Assembly: GCF_013522925.1 (NCBI RefSeq)
Contig: NZ_JAAMQU010000011.1
Location: forward strand, 62,001 to 126,000
DNA from: Pseudomonas japonica
GTDB taxonomy: Bacteria > Pseudomonadota > Gammaproteobacteria > Pseudomonadales > Pseudomonadaceae
Length of the DNA: 64,000 nucleotides
Direction: 5' to 3'
The translations under genes were made by a program, and so were the position numbers. Shown one piece after another: positions 43,563 to 52,135 of this stretch. The notes below the pieces were generated by a model, which was not told the DNA's origin, ran no database searches, and saw only the letters and a program-made list of their open reading frames with translations. Positions within the stretch are counted from its first letter, which is position 1; every line of letters begins with the position of its first letter.

Positions 43563-43584
43563 GCGAGCTACGCCTGCGGCTGCG
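43563..43584. repeat. REP-like sequence after the efflux operon
   Basis: GCGAGCTACGCCTGCGGCTGCG matches the sequence at 11542-11563 with one mismatch. Here no inverted partner is clear. It is followed by CTCCCACAGGG and CCTCCTACAGGGG, which resemble other Pseudomonas intergenic repeats. Confidence 0.5.
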
Positions 43585-43641
43585 CCCAGCTCCCACAGGG
43601 TTAGAGGCCTCCTACAGGGGCACTACAGGTCAAGAGCCTTT

Positions 43642-44472
43642 TTACAACGGATTGCGCTTCGCTAACCCGAATGCCCGCCGCAAGCCCCATTCCAGCAACG
43701 CCTTGGGCACCAGCGCCGCCAGCAGCGGCAGCGTTCGGCTGCCGCGGCCTACCCTTAGCAGGCGAGGCGGGCCAGGGCGGGCCAGGGCCTGGGTGATACG
43801 GTCGGCCACCTCGGCGGCTGGGGTAGGGTGGTTCTGTGACGCGCGGGCCCGGTGGCGAATGCCGTCACGCATGGGCCACCACGCCGAGCCTTCGGCGATC
43901 ACCTGTTCGGCTGCCGCGCTGGCGTTATCAGCGAAGCGGGTAGCGATGGCCCCCGGCTGCACCTCCATCACCCGCACCCCGAACGGCGCCAGCTCCATAC
44001 GCAATGCATCGCTCAGCGCATGCACCGCCGCCTTGGACGCGCAATAGGCCCCGGCAAACGGCGTGACCATCACACCACTCACACTCCCGATGTTCACCAC
44101 CACGCCGCGGTTTTGCCGAAGCAGTGGAAACAATGCACGCGTTACGCCTACCAGGCCCACCACATTGGCATCGAACTGGCGCCTCAACAGGGCATCGCCT
44201 TGATCGAGCAGCGGGCCCATGGCGCCATAGCCTGCATTGTTGACCAGCACATCAAGCCCATGGCCTTCGGCGGTCAACAGCGCCGCAAGGGCCTGGCACT
44301 GTTGCTCGTCCGTTACGTCCAATACCTGCGCCGAAAAGCCCGCCGCGGCCAGTTGGGCAACATCTGCTGGCTGGCGGGCGGTGGCCCATACATGATGGCC
44401 GGCCGCGCGCAGGGCGTGAGCCAGCGCCAGGCCAATGCCGCTCGAGCAACCGGTGATCAAAGAAACAGGCAT
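43642..44472 (-). CDS. Short-chain dehydrogenase/reductase
   Basis: A 276-residue classical SDR with TGCSSGIGLALAHAL, NNAGYGAMGPLLD and the YCASKAAVHALSDALR active site. It has an extended C-terminus (RPGPPRLLRVGRGSRTLPLL). Substrate is unknown. It is downstream of phoH on the same strand, 72 bases away, which may be one transcript. Confidence 0.83.
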   Translation of the reverse strand: MPVSLITGCSSGIGLALAHALRAAGHHVWATARQPADVAQLAAAGFSAQVLDVTDEQQCQALAALLTAEGHGLDVLVNNAGYGAMGPLLDQGDALLRRQFDANVVGLVGVTRALFPLLRQNRGVVVNIGSVSGVMVTPFAGAYCASKAAVHALSDALRMELAPFGVRVMEVQPGAIATRFADNASAAAEQVIAEGSAWWPMRDGIRHRARASQNHPTPAAEVADRITQALARPGPPRLLRVGRGSRTLPLLAALVPKALLEWGLRRAFGLAKRNPL

Positions 44473-44544
44473 GGGCGCCTCCAGTGAATGGAAGCGGCCA
44501 TGCTAGCCAAGGAAGGGGCCTGGCGAAACCGCCAGGCCGTGCGA

Positions 44545-45939
44545 TTACAGGTGGGATTCGGCGTATTCGGCCAGGATCGAGCGCGGCACCCCTTGCAGGG
44601 TGATGTGCACGCCGTGCGGGAAGTCCTTGAAGCGTTCGGTCAGGTAGGTCAGGCCCGAACTCGTCGCAGACAGGTACGGGGTGTCGATCTGCGCCAGGTT
44701 GCCCAGGCAGACCACCTTGGACCCCGCACCGGCACGCGTGATGATGGTTTTCATCTGGTGTGGCGTGAGGTTCTGGCACTCGTCGATCAGGATCAGGCTC
44801 TGCTGGAAACTGCGGCCGCGGATGTAGTTCAGGGATTTGAACTGCAGCGGCACCTTGCTCAGGATGTAATCCACGCTACCGTGGGTGTTTTCGTCGTCCA
44901 TGTGCAAGGCTTCAAGGTTGTCGGTGATGGCTCCCAGCCACGGCTCCATCTTCTCGGCCTCGGTCCCCGGCAAAAAGCCGATTTCCTGGTCCAGCCCCTG
45001 CACGCTGCGGGTCGCGATGATGCGCCGGTAGCGCTTGCTCACCATGGTCTGCTCGATCGCCGCGGCCAAGGCAAGAATCGTCTTGCCCGAGCCCGCCGCG
45101 CCAGAGAGGTTGACCAGGTGAATGTCTGGGTCCAGCAGCGCGAACAGCGCCAGCGCCTGGTGGATGTCCCTGGGTTTGAGCCCCCAGGCTTCCTGGTGCA
45201 GCAGTGGCTCTTGATGCATGTCCAGGATCATCAGTTCATCGTTGCGCACAGCCTTGATCCAGCCGACAAAACCTTGCTCATCGATGATGAACTCGTTGAT
45301 GTGCGCGGAGGGCAATACTTCGGCCAGCTGCACCCGGTGCCAGGTACGGCCATGGTCCTGGCGCGTGTCCACTTTCTGAACACGGTCCCAGAAGGAGCCC
45401 GACACAGTGTGGTAGCCCCTTGATAGCAGCGAAACGTCGTCCACCAGCTGGTCGGTGCTGTAATCCTCGGCGGCAATGCCGCAGGCGCGGGCCTTTAGCC
45501 GCATGTTGATGTCTTTGGTTACCAACACCACGTCCAGCTGAGGGCGTCGCGCATGCAGGTCGATCAACTGATTGATGATGACGTTGTCGTTCAAGTGATC
45601 CGGCAGCGGGCTCTCCAGTGCGCCGCGTTTGTTCATGAGAATGGACAGATAACCCTTGGGATCGCCTTTACCGCGCTGTATCGGCACGCCTTGTTCGACA
45701 TCCTGCGGCGAGGCCTCGCCCAGCACCTTGTCGATCAAGCGAATAGCCTGCCGGCATTCGGCGGCCACCGAGTGCTTGCCGTCCTTGAGCTTGTCCAGCT
45801 CCTCGAGCACGGTCATCGGGATGGCTACGTGGTGTTCCTGGAAGTTGAGCAGTGCGTTGGGATCGTGGATCAGGACGTTGGTGTCCAGCACATACAGGAT
45901 GGGCTGGTGGGTGGAGAGAGTGCGTCCTTGTTCATCCAT
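44545..45939 (-). CDS. PhoH-family protein with PIN domain (YbeZ/PhoH2-like)
   Basis: A 464-residue protein. The N-terminal PIN ribonuclease-like domain shows ILYVLDTNVLIHDPNALL and VVLVTKDINMRLKARA. The C-terminal PhoH ATPase has a Walker A (LSGAAGSGKTILALAAA), a Walker B-like LILIDECQNLTPHQMK and FLPGTEAEKMEPW. Such PIN-PhoH proteins are ribosome- or RNA-related ATPases/helicases. The promoter lies far upstream (46092-46120), giving a leader of about 145 nt. Confidence 0.88.
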   Translation of the reverse strand: MDEQGRTLSTHQPILYVLDTNVLIHDPNALLNFQEHHVAIPMTVLEELDKLKDGKHSVAAECRQAIRLIDKVLGEASPQDVEQGVPIQRGKGDPKGYLSILMNKRGALESPLPDHLNDNVIINQLIDLHARRPQLDVVLVTKDINMRLKARACGIAAEDYSTDQLVDDVSLLSRGYHTVSGSFWDRVQKVDTRQDHGRTWHRVQLAEVLPSAHINEFIIDEQGFVGWIKAVRNDELMILDMHQEPLLHQEAWGLKPRDIHQALALFALLDPDIHLVNLSGAAGSGKTILALAAAIEQTMVSKRYRRIIATRSVQGLDQEIGFLPGTEAEKMEPWLGAITDNLEALHMDDENTHGSVDYILSKVPLQFKSLNYIRGRSFQQSLILIDECQNLTPHQMKTIITRAGAGSKVVCLGNLAQIDTPYLSATSSGLTYLTERFKDFPHGVHITLQGVPRSILAEYAESHL

Positions 45940-46091
45940 ACTCGGTCACCTTTCGTGGGAGCCAGTCGACGCAATACCCATGCGGTGCTGCGCCTCGAAC
46001 GGCCGCCGTTACTCCAATGGGAGACCTGGCGACAAAAAGCGGGGTCGGGTGTGGACGCCACCTGTGTCGGCAGGGTTCGGCGGTCTGTTTC

Positions 46092-46120
46092 TTAGTACTC
46101 CAAAACCTGTGACCGAACAA
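46092..46120 (-). promoter_or_regulatory. Sigma-70-type promoter candidate for phoH
   Basis: The minus strand carries TTGTTC, a 17-base spacer and TACTAA. It would give a leader of about 145 nt before phoH. This is the only clear signal in the 373-base gap between phoH and the deacetylase-like gene, apart from the repeat at 46246-46312. Confidence 0.4.
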
Positions 46121-46245
46121 AGCCTTTTGAACGATGTTTCATGTTTATTTTTCGGTGTGACGAATAGCGCTTGGCGCGCATGAGCCACACCGTTACAGTC
46201 CGAAGTCAACCGGCCTTGGCTGACCCGCCGCTTCGCTTGGGGCTA

Positions 46246-46312
46246 TAAGCTACAAGCTTCAAGCTACAAGACGTCGCCGAACCGCTTTCCCCTTGCAGCT
46301 TGCAGCTCGCCG
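46246..46312. repeat. Dispersed inverted repeat, copy B (AGCTTGCAGC-type)
   Basis: TAAGCTACAAGCTTCAAGC and CTTGCAGCTTGCAGCT flank a central segment. The arrangement is the same as in copy A at 37500-37611. It lies directly after the stop of the deacetylase-like gene, where it could act in termination or mRNA protection. Confidence 0.6.
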
Positions 46313-47443
46313 TCACGGGTAATCCCGACAATCCTCCCACGCAATCCCGCTCTGTGCCGTCGCGGCCAGCAGCGCCGGCACGGCGGTGCGCGCCTTGAGC
46401 TGGGCATCGTGGAACACGATGATCCCTTTTCGCCATAGCAGCATGAGGGTCAGCACGCGATCGCCGCTGTCCTCGGCGCTGAGTTGAGTGTTGCTGTCCT
46501 GAGAGTCGATGTCCCAGAGCACGACGTCCAGCTGCTGGCTTTCGAAGAATTCGCCACTGTCTGGCCGGCGTTGGCCATAAGGAGGGCGGAATTGCGGTAC
46601 GTAGCTTTCCGGCAGCTGGCTTTGCACCAGCGCCACGCTGCGCAGTACCGAATCCTGCCAGTCCAGCCATTGGCTATGAGATCGGTATTGCCAGCCCTCC
46701 ACCCCCACGCACTGATCGCGGTATAGCGCTTCGAGCTCCTCGGGCGGGGCGCTTTGCCGGCGCAACTGCACACTGTTGCCCAGTACGAAGAAGGTCGCGT
46801 TCATTTTCTGCCGGCGCAGGAAGTCCGCAATCCAGTCCGTGTTGCCCTCCGCCGGGCCAGGGCCTCCATCGAACGACAGCAGGAACACCCGGTCTTCAAG
46901 TTCATCACCGTTATGCTCGGCCTTGGAGAACTTCACCACCTCGCTGCTGATTTCCGGCAGCAGCGCCGCCATGTGCAGTTGCTCGTCCAGGTAGGTCCGG
47001 CTGAAGGCGCGGCCGGGTTCGGCCCAGGGTGCATAAAAGGAGTCGGACTCCACCTTGAACTGGCCCGCCTGCGCCTTGAGGTCGTCCAGGTTATCCACGG
47101 CATAACAGAAGGAGGCATCCTCGGCACAGCTTTGCTGCGCGTGGTCGAAATTGGCCCAAAGGCGTTGCCACCATTGCTCACGTAGCGTGTTGATCGCTGC
47201 CATGTTGATTTGATGCAGCCCGAGGCGATCGGCCAGCGCGGTTTCGTCCAGGGCCTCGCTGGCCAGTAGCTCGCGGGAGAAGCTCAGGATCTGTGCCCGG
47301 GATGCCACATCGAACAGCGCAGGCGTACTCAGCGCTTCTGGCCACTGGCTACGGTCCATCAGGGCCACTTCGGCGGGCGCGGCCTGCACGGCGGCAGGCG
47401 CGAAGGGCAGGGCAAAGGCAAGCATCAATGGGAGCAGGCGCAA
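46313..47443 (-). CDS. Polysaccharide deacetylase-like protein (NodB homology domain)
   Basis: A 376-residue exported protein. I choose TTG at 47443, since it has a perfect AAGGAGG 7 bases upstream and opens a signal peptide (MRLLPLMLAFALPFAPAAVQA). The NodB domain spans about residues 190-350: LLSFDGGPGPAEGNTDWI, FRPPYGQRRP, VVLWDIDSQD and IIVFHD. The first motif is FDGG, not FDDGP, and the zinc-site HxxxH is SHSQWLD, so a metal ligand is changed and activity is doubtful. Its substrate is unknown. Confidence 0.78.
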   Translation of the reverse strand: MRLLPLMLAFALPFAPAAVQAAPAEVALMDRSQWPEALSTPALFDVASRAQILSFSRELLASEALDETALADRLGLHQINMAAINTLREQWWQRLWANFDHAQQSCAEDASFCYAVDNLDDLKAQAGQFKVESDSFYAPWAEPGRAFSRTYLDEQLHMAALLPEISSEVVKFSKAEHNGDELEDRVFLLSFDGGPGPAEGNTDWIADFLRRQKMNATFFVLGNSVQLRRQSAPPEELEALYRDQCVGVEGWQYRSHSQWLDWQDSVLRSVALVQSQLPESYVPQFRPPYGQRRPDSGEFFESQQLDVVLWDIDSQDSNTQLSAEDSGDRVLTLMLLWRKGIIVFHDAQLKARTAVPALLAATAQSGIAWEDCRDYP

Positions 47444-47584
47444 CGAAAGTCCTCCTTGAGCAGTATGCGCGCATGATAGCCACCCACCTGGCCGCTGGCG
47501 AATCAATCACGGAGATAGCCACAACAGTGTTGAAGCGAGGCCGTTAACGCGCCAAGCTCGCTCCTTTTTTCTGGAGCGCCCTTC

Positions 47585-48355
47585 ATGTTGTTGGTGATCT
47601 CGCCTGCAAAGACCCTCGACTACGAAAGCCCCTTGCCAACCCGGCGCCATACCCAGCCCGCCTTTATCGAGCATTCGAAGGAATTGATCGCTGGGCTATG
47701 CGAGCTTTCACCGGCCCGGTTGAGTGAGCTGATGGGCATCTCGGACAAGCTCGCCGGCCTAAACGCAGCGCGCTTTGGCAGCTGGTCGCCCAGCTTTACC
47801 CCTGAAAACGCCCGTCCGGCCATTCTGGCCTTTAAAGGTGACGTTTATACGGGCCTGCAGGCCGAGGAATTTTCCGAAGCGGATTTCGACTACGCGCAGC
47901 AGCACCTGCGAATGCTCTCGGGCCTCTACGGCCTGTTACGGCCGCTGGACCTCATGCAGCCCTACCGGTTGGAAATGGGTACGGCTTTCAAGAACGCCCG
48001 CGGTAAAGACCTTTACGCCTTTTGGGGAGATCGGATCAGCGAATGGCTGAACCTGGCACTCAAAGAGCAGGGTGATGACGTGTTGGTCAACCTGGCGTCG
48101 AAGGAGTACTTCTCTGCCGTGAAGCGGCCGGCATTGAAAGCACGGGTGATCGACTGCGAGTTCCGCGACTTCAAGAACGGCGAGTACAAAATCATCAGCT
48201 TTCACGCCAAGAAGGCGCGGGGCCTGATGGCGCGTTACGTGATTCGCAATCGCCTGGAGCACCCCGAGGCGATGACAGCGTTCGACGAGGCCGGTTACCG
48301 CTATGCGCCGGAGCGTTCGGGTGCCAATAATCTGGTTTTCCTGCGCGATAGCTAA
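47585..48355 (+). CDS. yaaA: Peroxide stress protein YaaA (UPF0246)
   Basis: A 256-residue cytoplasmic protein. Motifs include ISPAKTLDYESPLPT, GLNAARFGSWSP, AFKGDVYTGLQAEEF and FHAKKARGLMARYVI. In E. coli YaaA lowers free iron and guards DNA during peroxide stress. It is the last gene before the alginate control region, and a repeat unit follows it. Confidence 0.87.
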   Translation: MLLVISPAKTLDYESPLPTRRHTQPAFIEHSKELIAGLCELSPARLSELMGISDKLAGLNAARFGSWSPSFTPENARPAILAFKGDVYTGLQAEEFSEADFDYAQQHLRMLSGLYGLLRPLDLMQPYRLEMGTAFKNARGKDLYAFWGDRISEWLNLALKEQGDDVLVNLASKEYFSAVKRPALKARVIDCEFRDFKNGEYKIISFHAKKARGLMARYVIRNRLEHPEAMTAFDEAGYRYAPERSGANNLVFLRDS

Positions 48356-48660
48356 ACTGTGATCGCAGTCACACTGCGTCTTTGCCTCATTTCTGTGACG
48401 TTTTCCGGGCTTGCAGCTCGTGCAAGCTGCAAGTTGACGGAAGTCCGGCGCCAAATACCGGTCAAAGTGTAGGAGTCAAACCGACGCTAGTGTCTCCCAG
48501 CTTGAAAAAAGTCCAAAAAAGCCAAAAATTTTTTGGGTGCTGGCGCTTTGGGTTTTTGGTGCTTCAAGCTGTTGATTTTAAAGGAAAATATCGAGATTTT
48601 ATGGCTTTGTGCCACTACGTTTTGTAGGAAAAATCCACTGGAAAATTGTATGCGCGGTGC
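48356..48660. other. AT-rich, A-tract region upstream of the algD promoter
   Basis: The 842-base gap between yaaA and algD starts here. It holds repeat copy C at 48411-48436 and AT-rich DNA with A-tracts at 48505, 48515 and 48524 (about 10 bases apart), followed by T-runs to 48534 and more A/T-rich DNA to about 48655. Phased A-tracts bend DNA, which could help far-upstream regulators of algD loop to the promoter. No gene is visible. Confidence 0.55.
48411..48436. repeat. Dispersed repeat, copy C (AGCTTGCAGC-type, short)
   Basis: GCTTGCAGCTCGTGCAAGCTGCAAG shows the same AGCTTGCAGC/GCTGCAAGC inverted units as copies A and B, but only one short pair. It lies 55 bases past the yaaA stop. Confidence 0.5.
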
Positions 48661-48670
48661 TAGCGCTCAG

Positions 48671-48698
48671 GAACTTCCCGGGGTATCTGTAGCTCATA
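48671..48698 (+). promoter_or_regulatory. AlgU-type promoter of algD
   Basis: GAACTTCCC, with the -35 GAACTT at 48671-48676 and TCATA at 48694-48698 (17-base spacer), closely resembles the P. aeruginosa algD promoter. It lies about 500 bases before algD, giving a long leader as in other Pseudomonas. AlgU (RpoE-like) envelope-stress control is expected. Confidence 0.7.
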
Positions 48699-49043
48699 CG
48701 ACGCGTACTGAATCACTCAGCGTGTGAGAGATGACGTACACGGCAGGAGATCGAAGCGGCTGGATGTAGTGATCCAGGCGTGTGACTCGAAGGGAACTGT
48801 CAAGGCAGCCCGAAAGTTAATCTCAGGAGAGAACGCACCATAACTACCCTCAGCGCAAGGCCAGTCCCGAGTTTGCACAGCAAACTCATGCATGCGGCTT
48901 AATGCTTGATTCGCAAGGCATAACAATACCCCGCGAAGGCAAGTAGCGAAAGTAAGTGAGCCGTTCTGTCATAAAGGCTGGCTACATTCCAGGGCGGACC
49001 TGAAAAACAGGGTTCCATATGCCCTTGTTGAGTGCACATTCTG

Positions 49044-49124
49044 GGGCACTCGGACTTATTATGCCTGCATTAGGTTGTGCGACAGTCGGAATGACACATT
49101 TAGTTGTCACGCATCCGAGTGCCC
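49044..49124 (+). promoter_or_regulatory. Long perfect inverted repeat in the algD 5' leader
   Basis: GGGCACTCGGA at 49044-49054 and TCCGAGTGCCC at 49114-49124 are perfect complements over 11 bases. The 59 bases between contain a second stem, TGACA (49092-49096)/TGTCA (49105-49109). Together they could form a branched leader RNA structure. It lies 73 bases before the algD start. Function is unknown. Confidence 0.55.
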
Positions 49125-49197
49125 GAATACTGCTGGTTAATTAACCCCCAGTCTGGCTCCTGAGTGAGCTGGCGTGATAAACACATGAGGTGAAGCG

Positions 49198-50517
49198 ATG
49201 CGTATCAGCATCTTTGGTTTGGGCTATGTTGGCGCGGTATGTGCGGGTTGCTTGACAGCTCGTGGTCACGACGTGGTTGGGGTTGACGTTTCGCAAGTCA
49301 AGATCGATCTGATCAACGACGGCAAGTCGCCAATCGTCGAGCCTGGCCTGGAAGAACTCCTTGCCAGCGCAGTGAGCAAAGGCAAGTTGAGCGGTACCAC
49401 TGACTTCGCTAAAGCGGTCCGCGAGACCAATGTTTCGATGCTGTGCGTACCTACCCCAAGCAAAAAGAACGGCGACCTCGAACTCAATTACATTGAAGCC
49501 GTATGCAAGAGCATCGGTGAAGTGCTGAAAGAGAAATCCGAGCGCCACACCGTAGTCGTGCGCAGCACCGTGCTGCCAGGCACCGTGAAGAACGTGGTCA
49601 TTCCTACCCTGGAACAGTACTCCGGCAAAAAAGCTGGCGTGGACTTCGGCGTAGCAGTGAACCCAGAGTTCCTGCGCGAAAGTACCGCTATCAAAGACTA
49701 CGACCACCCGCCCATGACCGTTATCGGCGAGTTCGATAAACAGTCCGGCGACGTGCTGCAAGGCCTGTACGAAGAGCTCGATGCTCCGATCATCCGCAAG
49801 CCGGTCGAAGTGGCCGAGATGATCAAGTACACCTGCAACGTATGGCACGCGGCCAAGGTCACCTTCGCCAACGAAATCGGCAACATTGCCAAGGCATGCG
49901 GCGTAGACGGCCGTGAAGTGATGGACGTGGTCTGCCAGGACCACGTGCTGAACCTGTCCGCCTACTACATGCGCCCAGGCTTCGCTTTCGGCGGCTCCTG
50001 CCTGCCCAAGGACGTTCGCGCACTGACCTACCGCGCCAGCTCGCTGGACGTGAAGGCTCCGTTGCTCAACTCGCTGATGGTCAGCAACGAGCAACAAGTG
50101 CAGAACGCCTTCAACGTGATCAACGGCTACGGCAAGCGCAAGATTGCCCTGCTGGGCCTGAGCTTCAAGTCCGGCACCGATGACCTGCGTGAAAGCCCGC
50201 TGGTAGAGCTGGCCGAGCGCCTGATCGGCAAAGGCTTCGAGCTGAGCATCTACGACAAGAACGTAGAGCACGCTCGCATCCTGGGCGCGAACAAGGAATA
50301 CATCGAGTCCAAGATCCCTCACGTATCGTCCCTGCTCAAGTCTGACTTCGATGCCGTTGTAAACGGTGCTGAAGTGCTGATCCTGGGTAACGGCGACAAG
50401 GCCTTCGGCGAGTTGCTGCAAAACCCGCCAGCGGGCAAGCAAGTATTCGACCTGGTCGGCTTCCTGAAGAAAGAAGCGACCGACTCGAACACGAACTACG
50501 AAGGTATCTGCTGGTAA
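49198..50517 (+). CDS. algD: GDP-mannose 6-dehydrogenase AlgD
   Basis: A 439-residue enzyme that oxidises GDP-mannose to GDP-mannuronate, the committed step of alginate synthesis, in the cytoplasm with NAD+. IFGLGYVGAVCAGCL is the NAD loop. The catalytic Cys is in FGGSCLPKDVRAL, and the conserved Lys/Asn residues of the family are present (EMIKYTCNVWHAAKVTFANE). The start follows GAGGTGA. It is the first gene of the operon and is controlled from the upstream AlgU-type promoter. Confidence 0.97.
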   Translation: MRISIFGLGYVGAVCAGCLTARGHDVVGVDVSQVKIDLINDGKSPIVEPGLEELLASAVSKGKLSGTTDFAKAVRETNVSMLCVPTPSKKNGDLELNYIEAVCKSIGEVLKEKSERHTVVVRSTVLPGTVKNVVIPTLEQYSGKKAGVDFGVAVNPEFLRESTAIKDYDHPPMTVIGEFDKQSGDVLQGLYEELDAPIIRKPVEVAEMIKYTCNVWHAAKVTFANEIGNIAKACGVDGREVMDVVCQDHVLNLSAYYMRPGFAFGGSCLPKDVRALTYRASSLDVKAPLLNSLMVSNEQQVQNAFNVINGYGKRKIALLGLSFKSGTDDLRESPLVELAERLIGKGFELSIYDKNVEHARILGANKEYIESKIPHVSSLLKSDFDAVVNGAEVLILGNGDKAFGELLQNPPAGKQVFDLVGFLKKEATDSNTNYEGICW

Positions 50518-50619
50518 CAGCCGTGACCGCGGTGGGCCTACGGCCCCCGCGGTTCTTTACGCCTGCCTTAACACTTTCGAACGCCGATCCGGGCGGTCGA
50601 TGAAGAGACGGATGCGGAT

Positions 50620-52101
50620 ATGTCGAGGCTAAAGCACGGCCTGCTCCAGGCTGCTGGATGGCTGTTTTACTTGTGTCTGCTGATGGGCCTGGCGCTTGCG
50701 CTGCCCCCATCGCTGTTCAATTCTGATTCCAAGGATTTCATTTTCCTGATTGGCGCCGTGGGTATCTGGCGCTATTCGATGGGTGCCATGCACTTCGTGC
50801 GCGGCATGCTGTTCCTTTACGTCGTTTACCCGCTACTGCGCCGCAAGGTGATGAAGCTGGGCACCGACGCAGATCCTTCCCACGTGTTCCTGATGGTCAC
50901 CAGCTTCCGTATCGACGCCAGCACCACGGCGGCCGTGTACCAGTCGGTGATCCGCGAAGCGATCGACAGCGGCTACCCCACCACCATCGTCGCGTCGCTG
51001 GTGGAAATGTCGGACGAGCTGTTGATGAAGTCCCTCTGGGCCAAGATGAACCCGCCTGAGCGGGTGAGCCTGGACTTCGTGCGCATCGCCGGTACCGGCA
51101 AGCGGGACGGGTTGGCGTACGGCTTCCGCGCGATTTCGCGGCACCTGCCCGACGAGCATGCGGTAGTGGCCGTGATCGACGGCGACACCGTGCTCAACGA
51201 AGGCGTTGTGCGCAAGACCGTGCCCTGGTTCGCCCTGTGGCCGAACGTGGGTGGCCTGACCACCAACGAGTTCTGCGAAGTGCGTGGCAGCTACATCATG
51301 AGCGAGTGGCACAAGCTGCGGTTCGCCCAGCGCCACATCAACATGTGCTCCATGGCCTTGTCCAAGCGCGTGCTGACCATGACCGGCCGGATGTCCGTCT
51401 TCCGCGCCTCGGTGGTAACCGACCCGCTGTTCATCGCCGACGTGGAGAGCGACTCGCTCAAGCACTGGCGTTTGGGCACCTTCCGCTTCCTGACCGGTGA
51501 CGACAAGTCCAGCTGGTTCAGCCTGATGCGCCTGGGTTACGACACCTTCTATGTGCCGGATGCGACCATCAACACGGTCGAACACCCGCCGGAGAAGAGC
51601 TTCGTCAAGGCCAGCCGCAAGCTGATGTACCGCTGGTACGGCAACAACCTGCGGCAGAACTCTCGGGCACTGGGGCTGGGCATTCGCCGCCTCGGGCTGT
51701 TCACCATGGTGGTGCTGTTCGACCAGCGCGTGTCCATGTGGACCTCCCTGCTGGGGCTGACCGCGGCCTTGATCGCGACGTTCAAGTACAGCGTCACGTT
51801 CCTGCTCGCGTACCTGCTGTGGATCGGTATTACCCGCCTGATTCTCACCATCCTGCTGTCGCTCAGCGGGCACTCCGTGGGGCCGGCCTACCCGATCATT
51901 CTTTATTACAACCAGATCGTCGGCGCGCTGATGAAGATCTACGTGTTCTTCCGCCTCGACCGCCAGTCCTGGACGCGGCAACCCACGTCCACGAAACGTG
52001 ATCTGGCCAGTTTTCAACAATGGTTCAACACCTGGTCTTCTCGGACCATGACGTTCTCGGCAGGCAGCGTATTCGTTGCGTTCCTGTTTGCGATCGTCTG
52101 A
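50620..52101 (+). CDS. alg8: Alginate polymerase glycosyltransferase Alg8
   Basis: A 493-residue inner-membrane GT2 glycosyltransferase that polymerises mannuronate. It has N-terminal helices (LFYLCLLMGLALALPPSLF), a cytoplasmic GT2 domain with VAVIDGDTVLNEGVV, then C-terminal helices (FSVTFLLAYLLWIGITRLIL-like). MYRWYGNNLRQN is the QxxRW-like acceptor motif. It works with Alg44, the c-di-GMP receptor coded next. Confidence 0.94.
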   Translation: MSRLKHGLLQAAGWLFYLCLLMGLALALPPSLFNSDSKDFIFLIGAVGIWRYSMGAMHFVRGMLFLYVVYPLLRRKVMKLGTDADPSHVFLMVTSFRIDASTTAAVYQSVIREAIDSGYPTTIVASLVEMSDELLMKSLWAKMNPPERVSLDFVRIAGTGKRDGLAYGFRAISRHLPDEHAVVAVIDGDTVLNEGVVRKTVPWFALWPNVGGLTTNEFCEVRGSYIMSEWHKLRFAQRHINMCSMALSKRVLTMTGRMSVFRASVVTDPLFIADVESDSLKHWRLGTFRFLTGDDKSSWFSLMRLGYDTFYVPDATINTVEHPPEKSFVKASRKLMYRWYGNNLRQNSRALGLGIRRLGLFTMVVLFDQRVSMWTSLLGLTAALIATFKYSVTFLLAYLLWIGITRLILTILLSLSGHSVGPAYPIILYYNQIVGALMKIYVFFRLDRQSWTRQPTSTKRDLASFQQWFNTWSSRTMTFSAGSVFVAFLFAIV

Positions 52102-52135
52102 CCAGCCCTCAATGGATTAAGTAGGAAAATTAACC

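Noticed and set aside
48961..48970. CCGTTCTGTC as an AlgR box (CCGTTCGTC)
   Set aside because: It has a one-base insertion and lies downstream of the promoter, so the match is too weak to claim.
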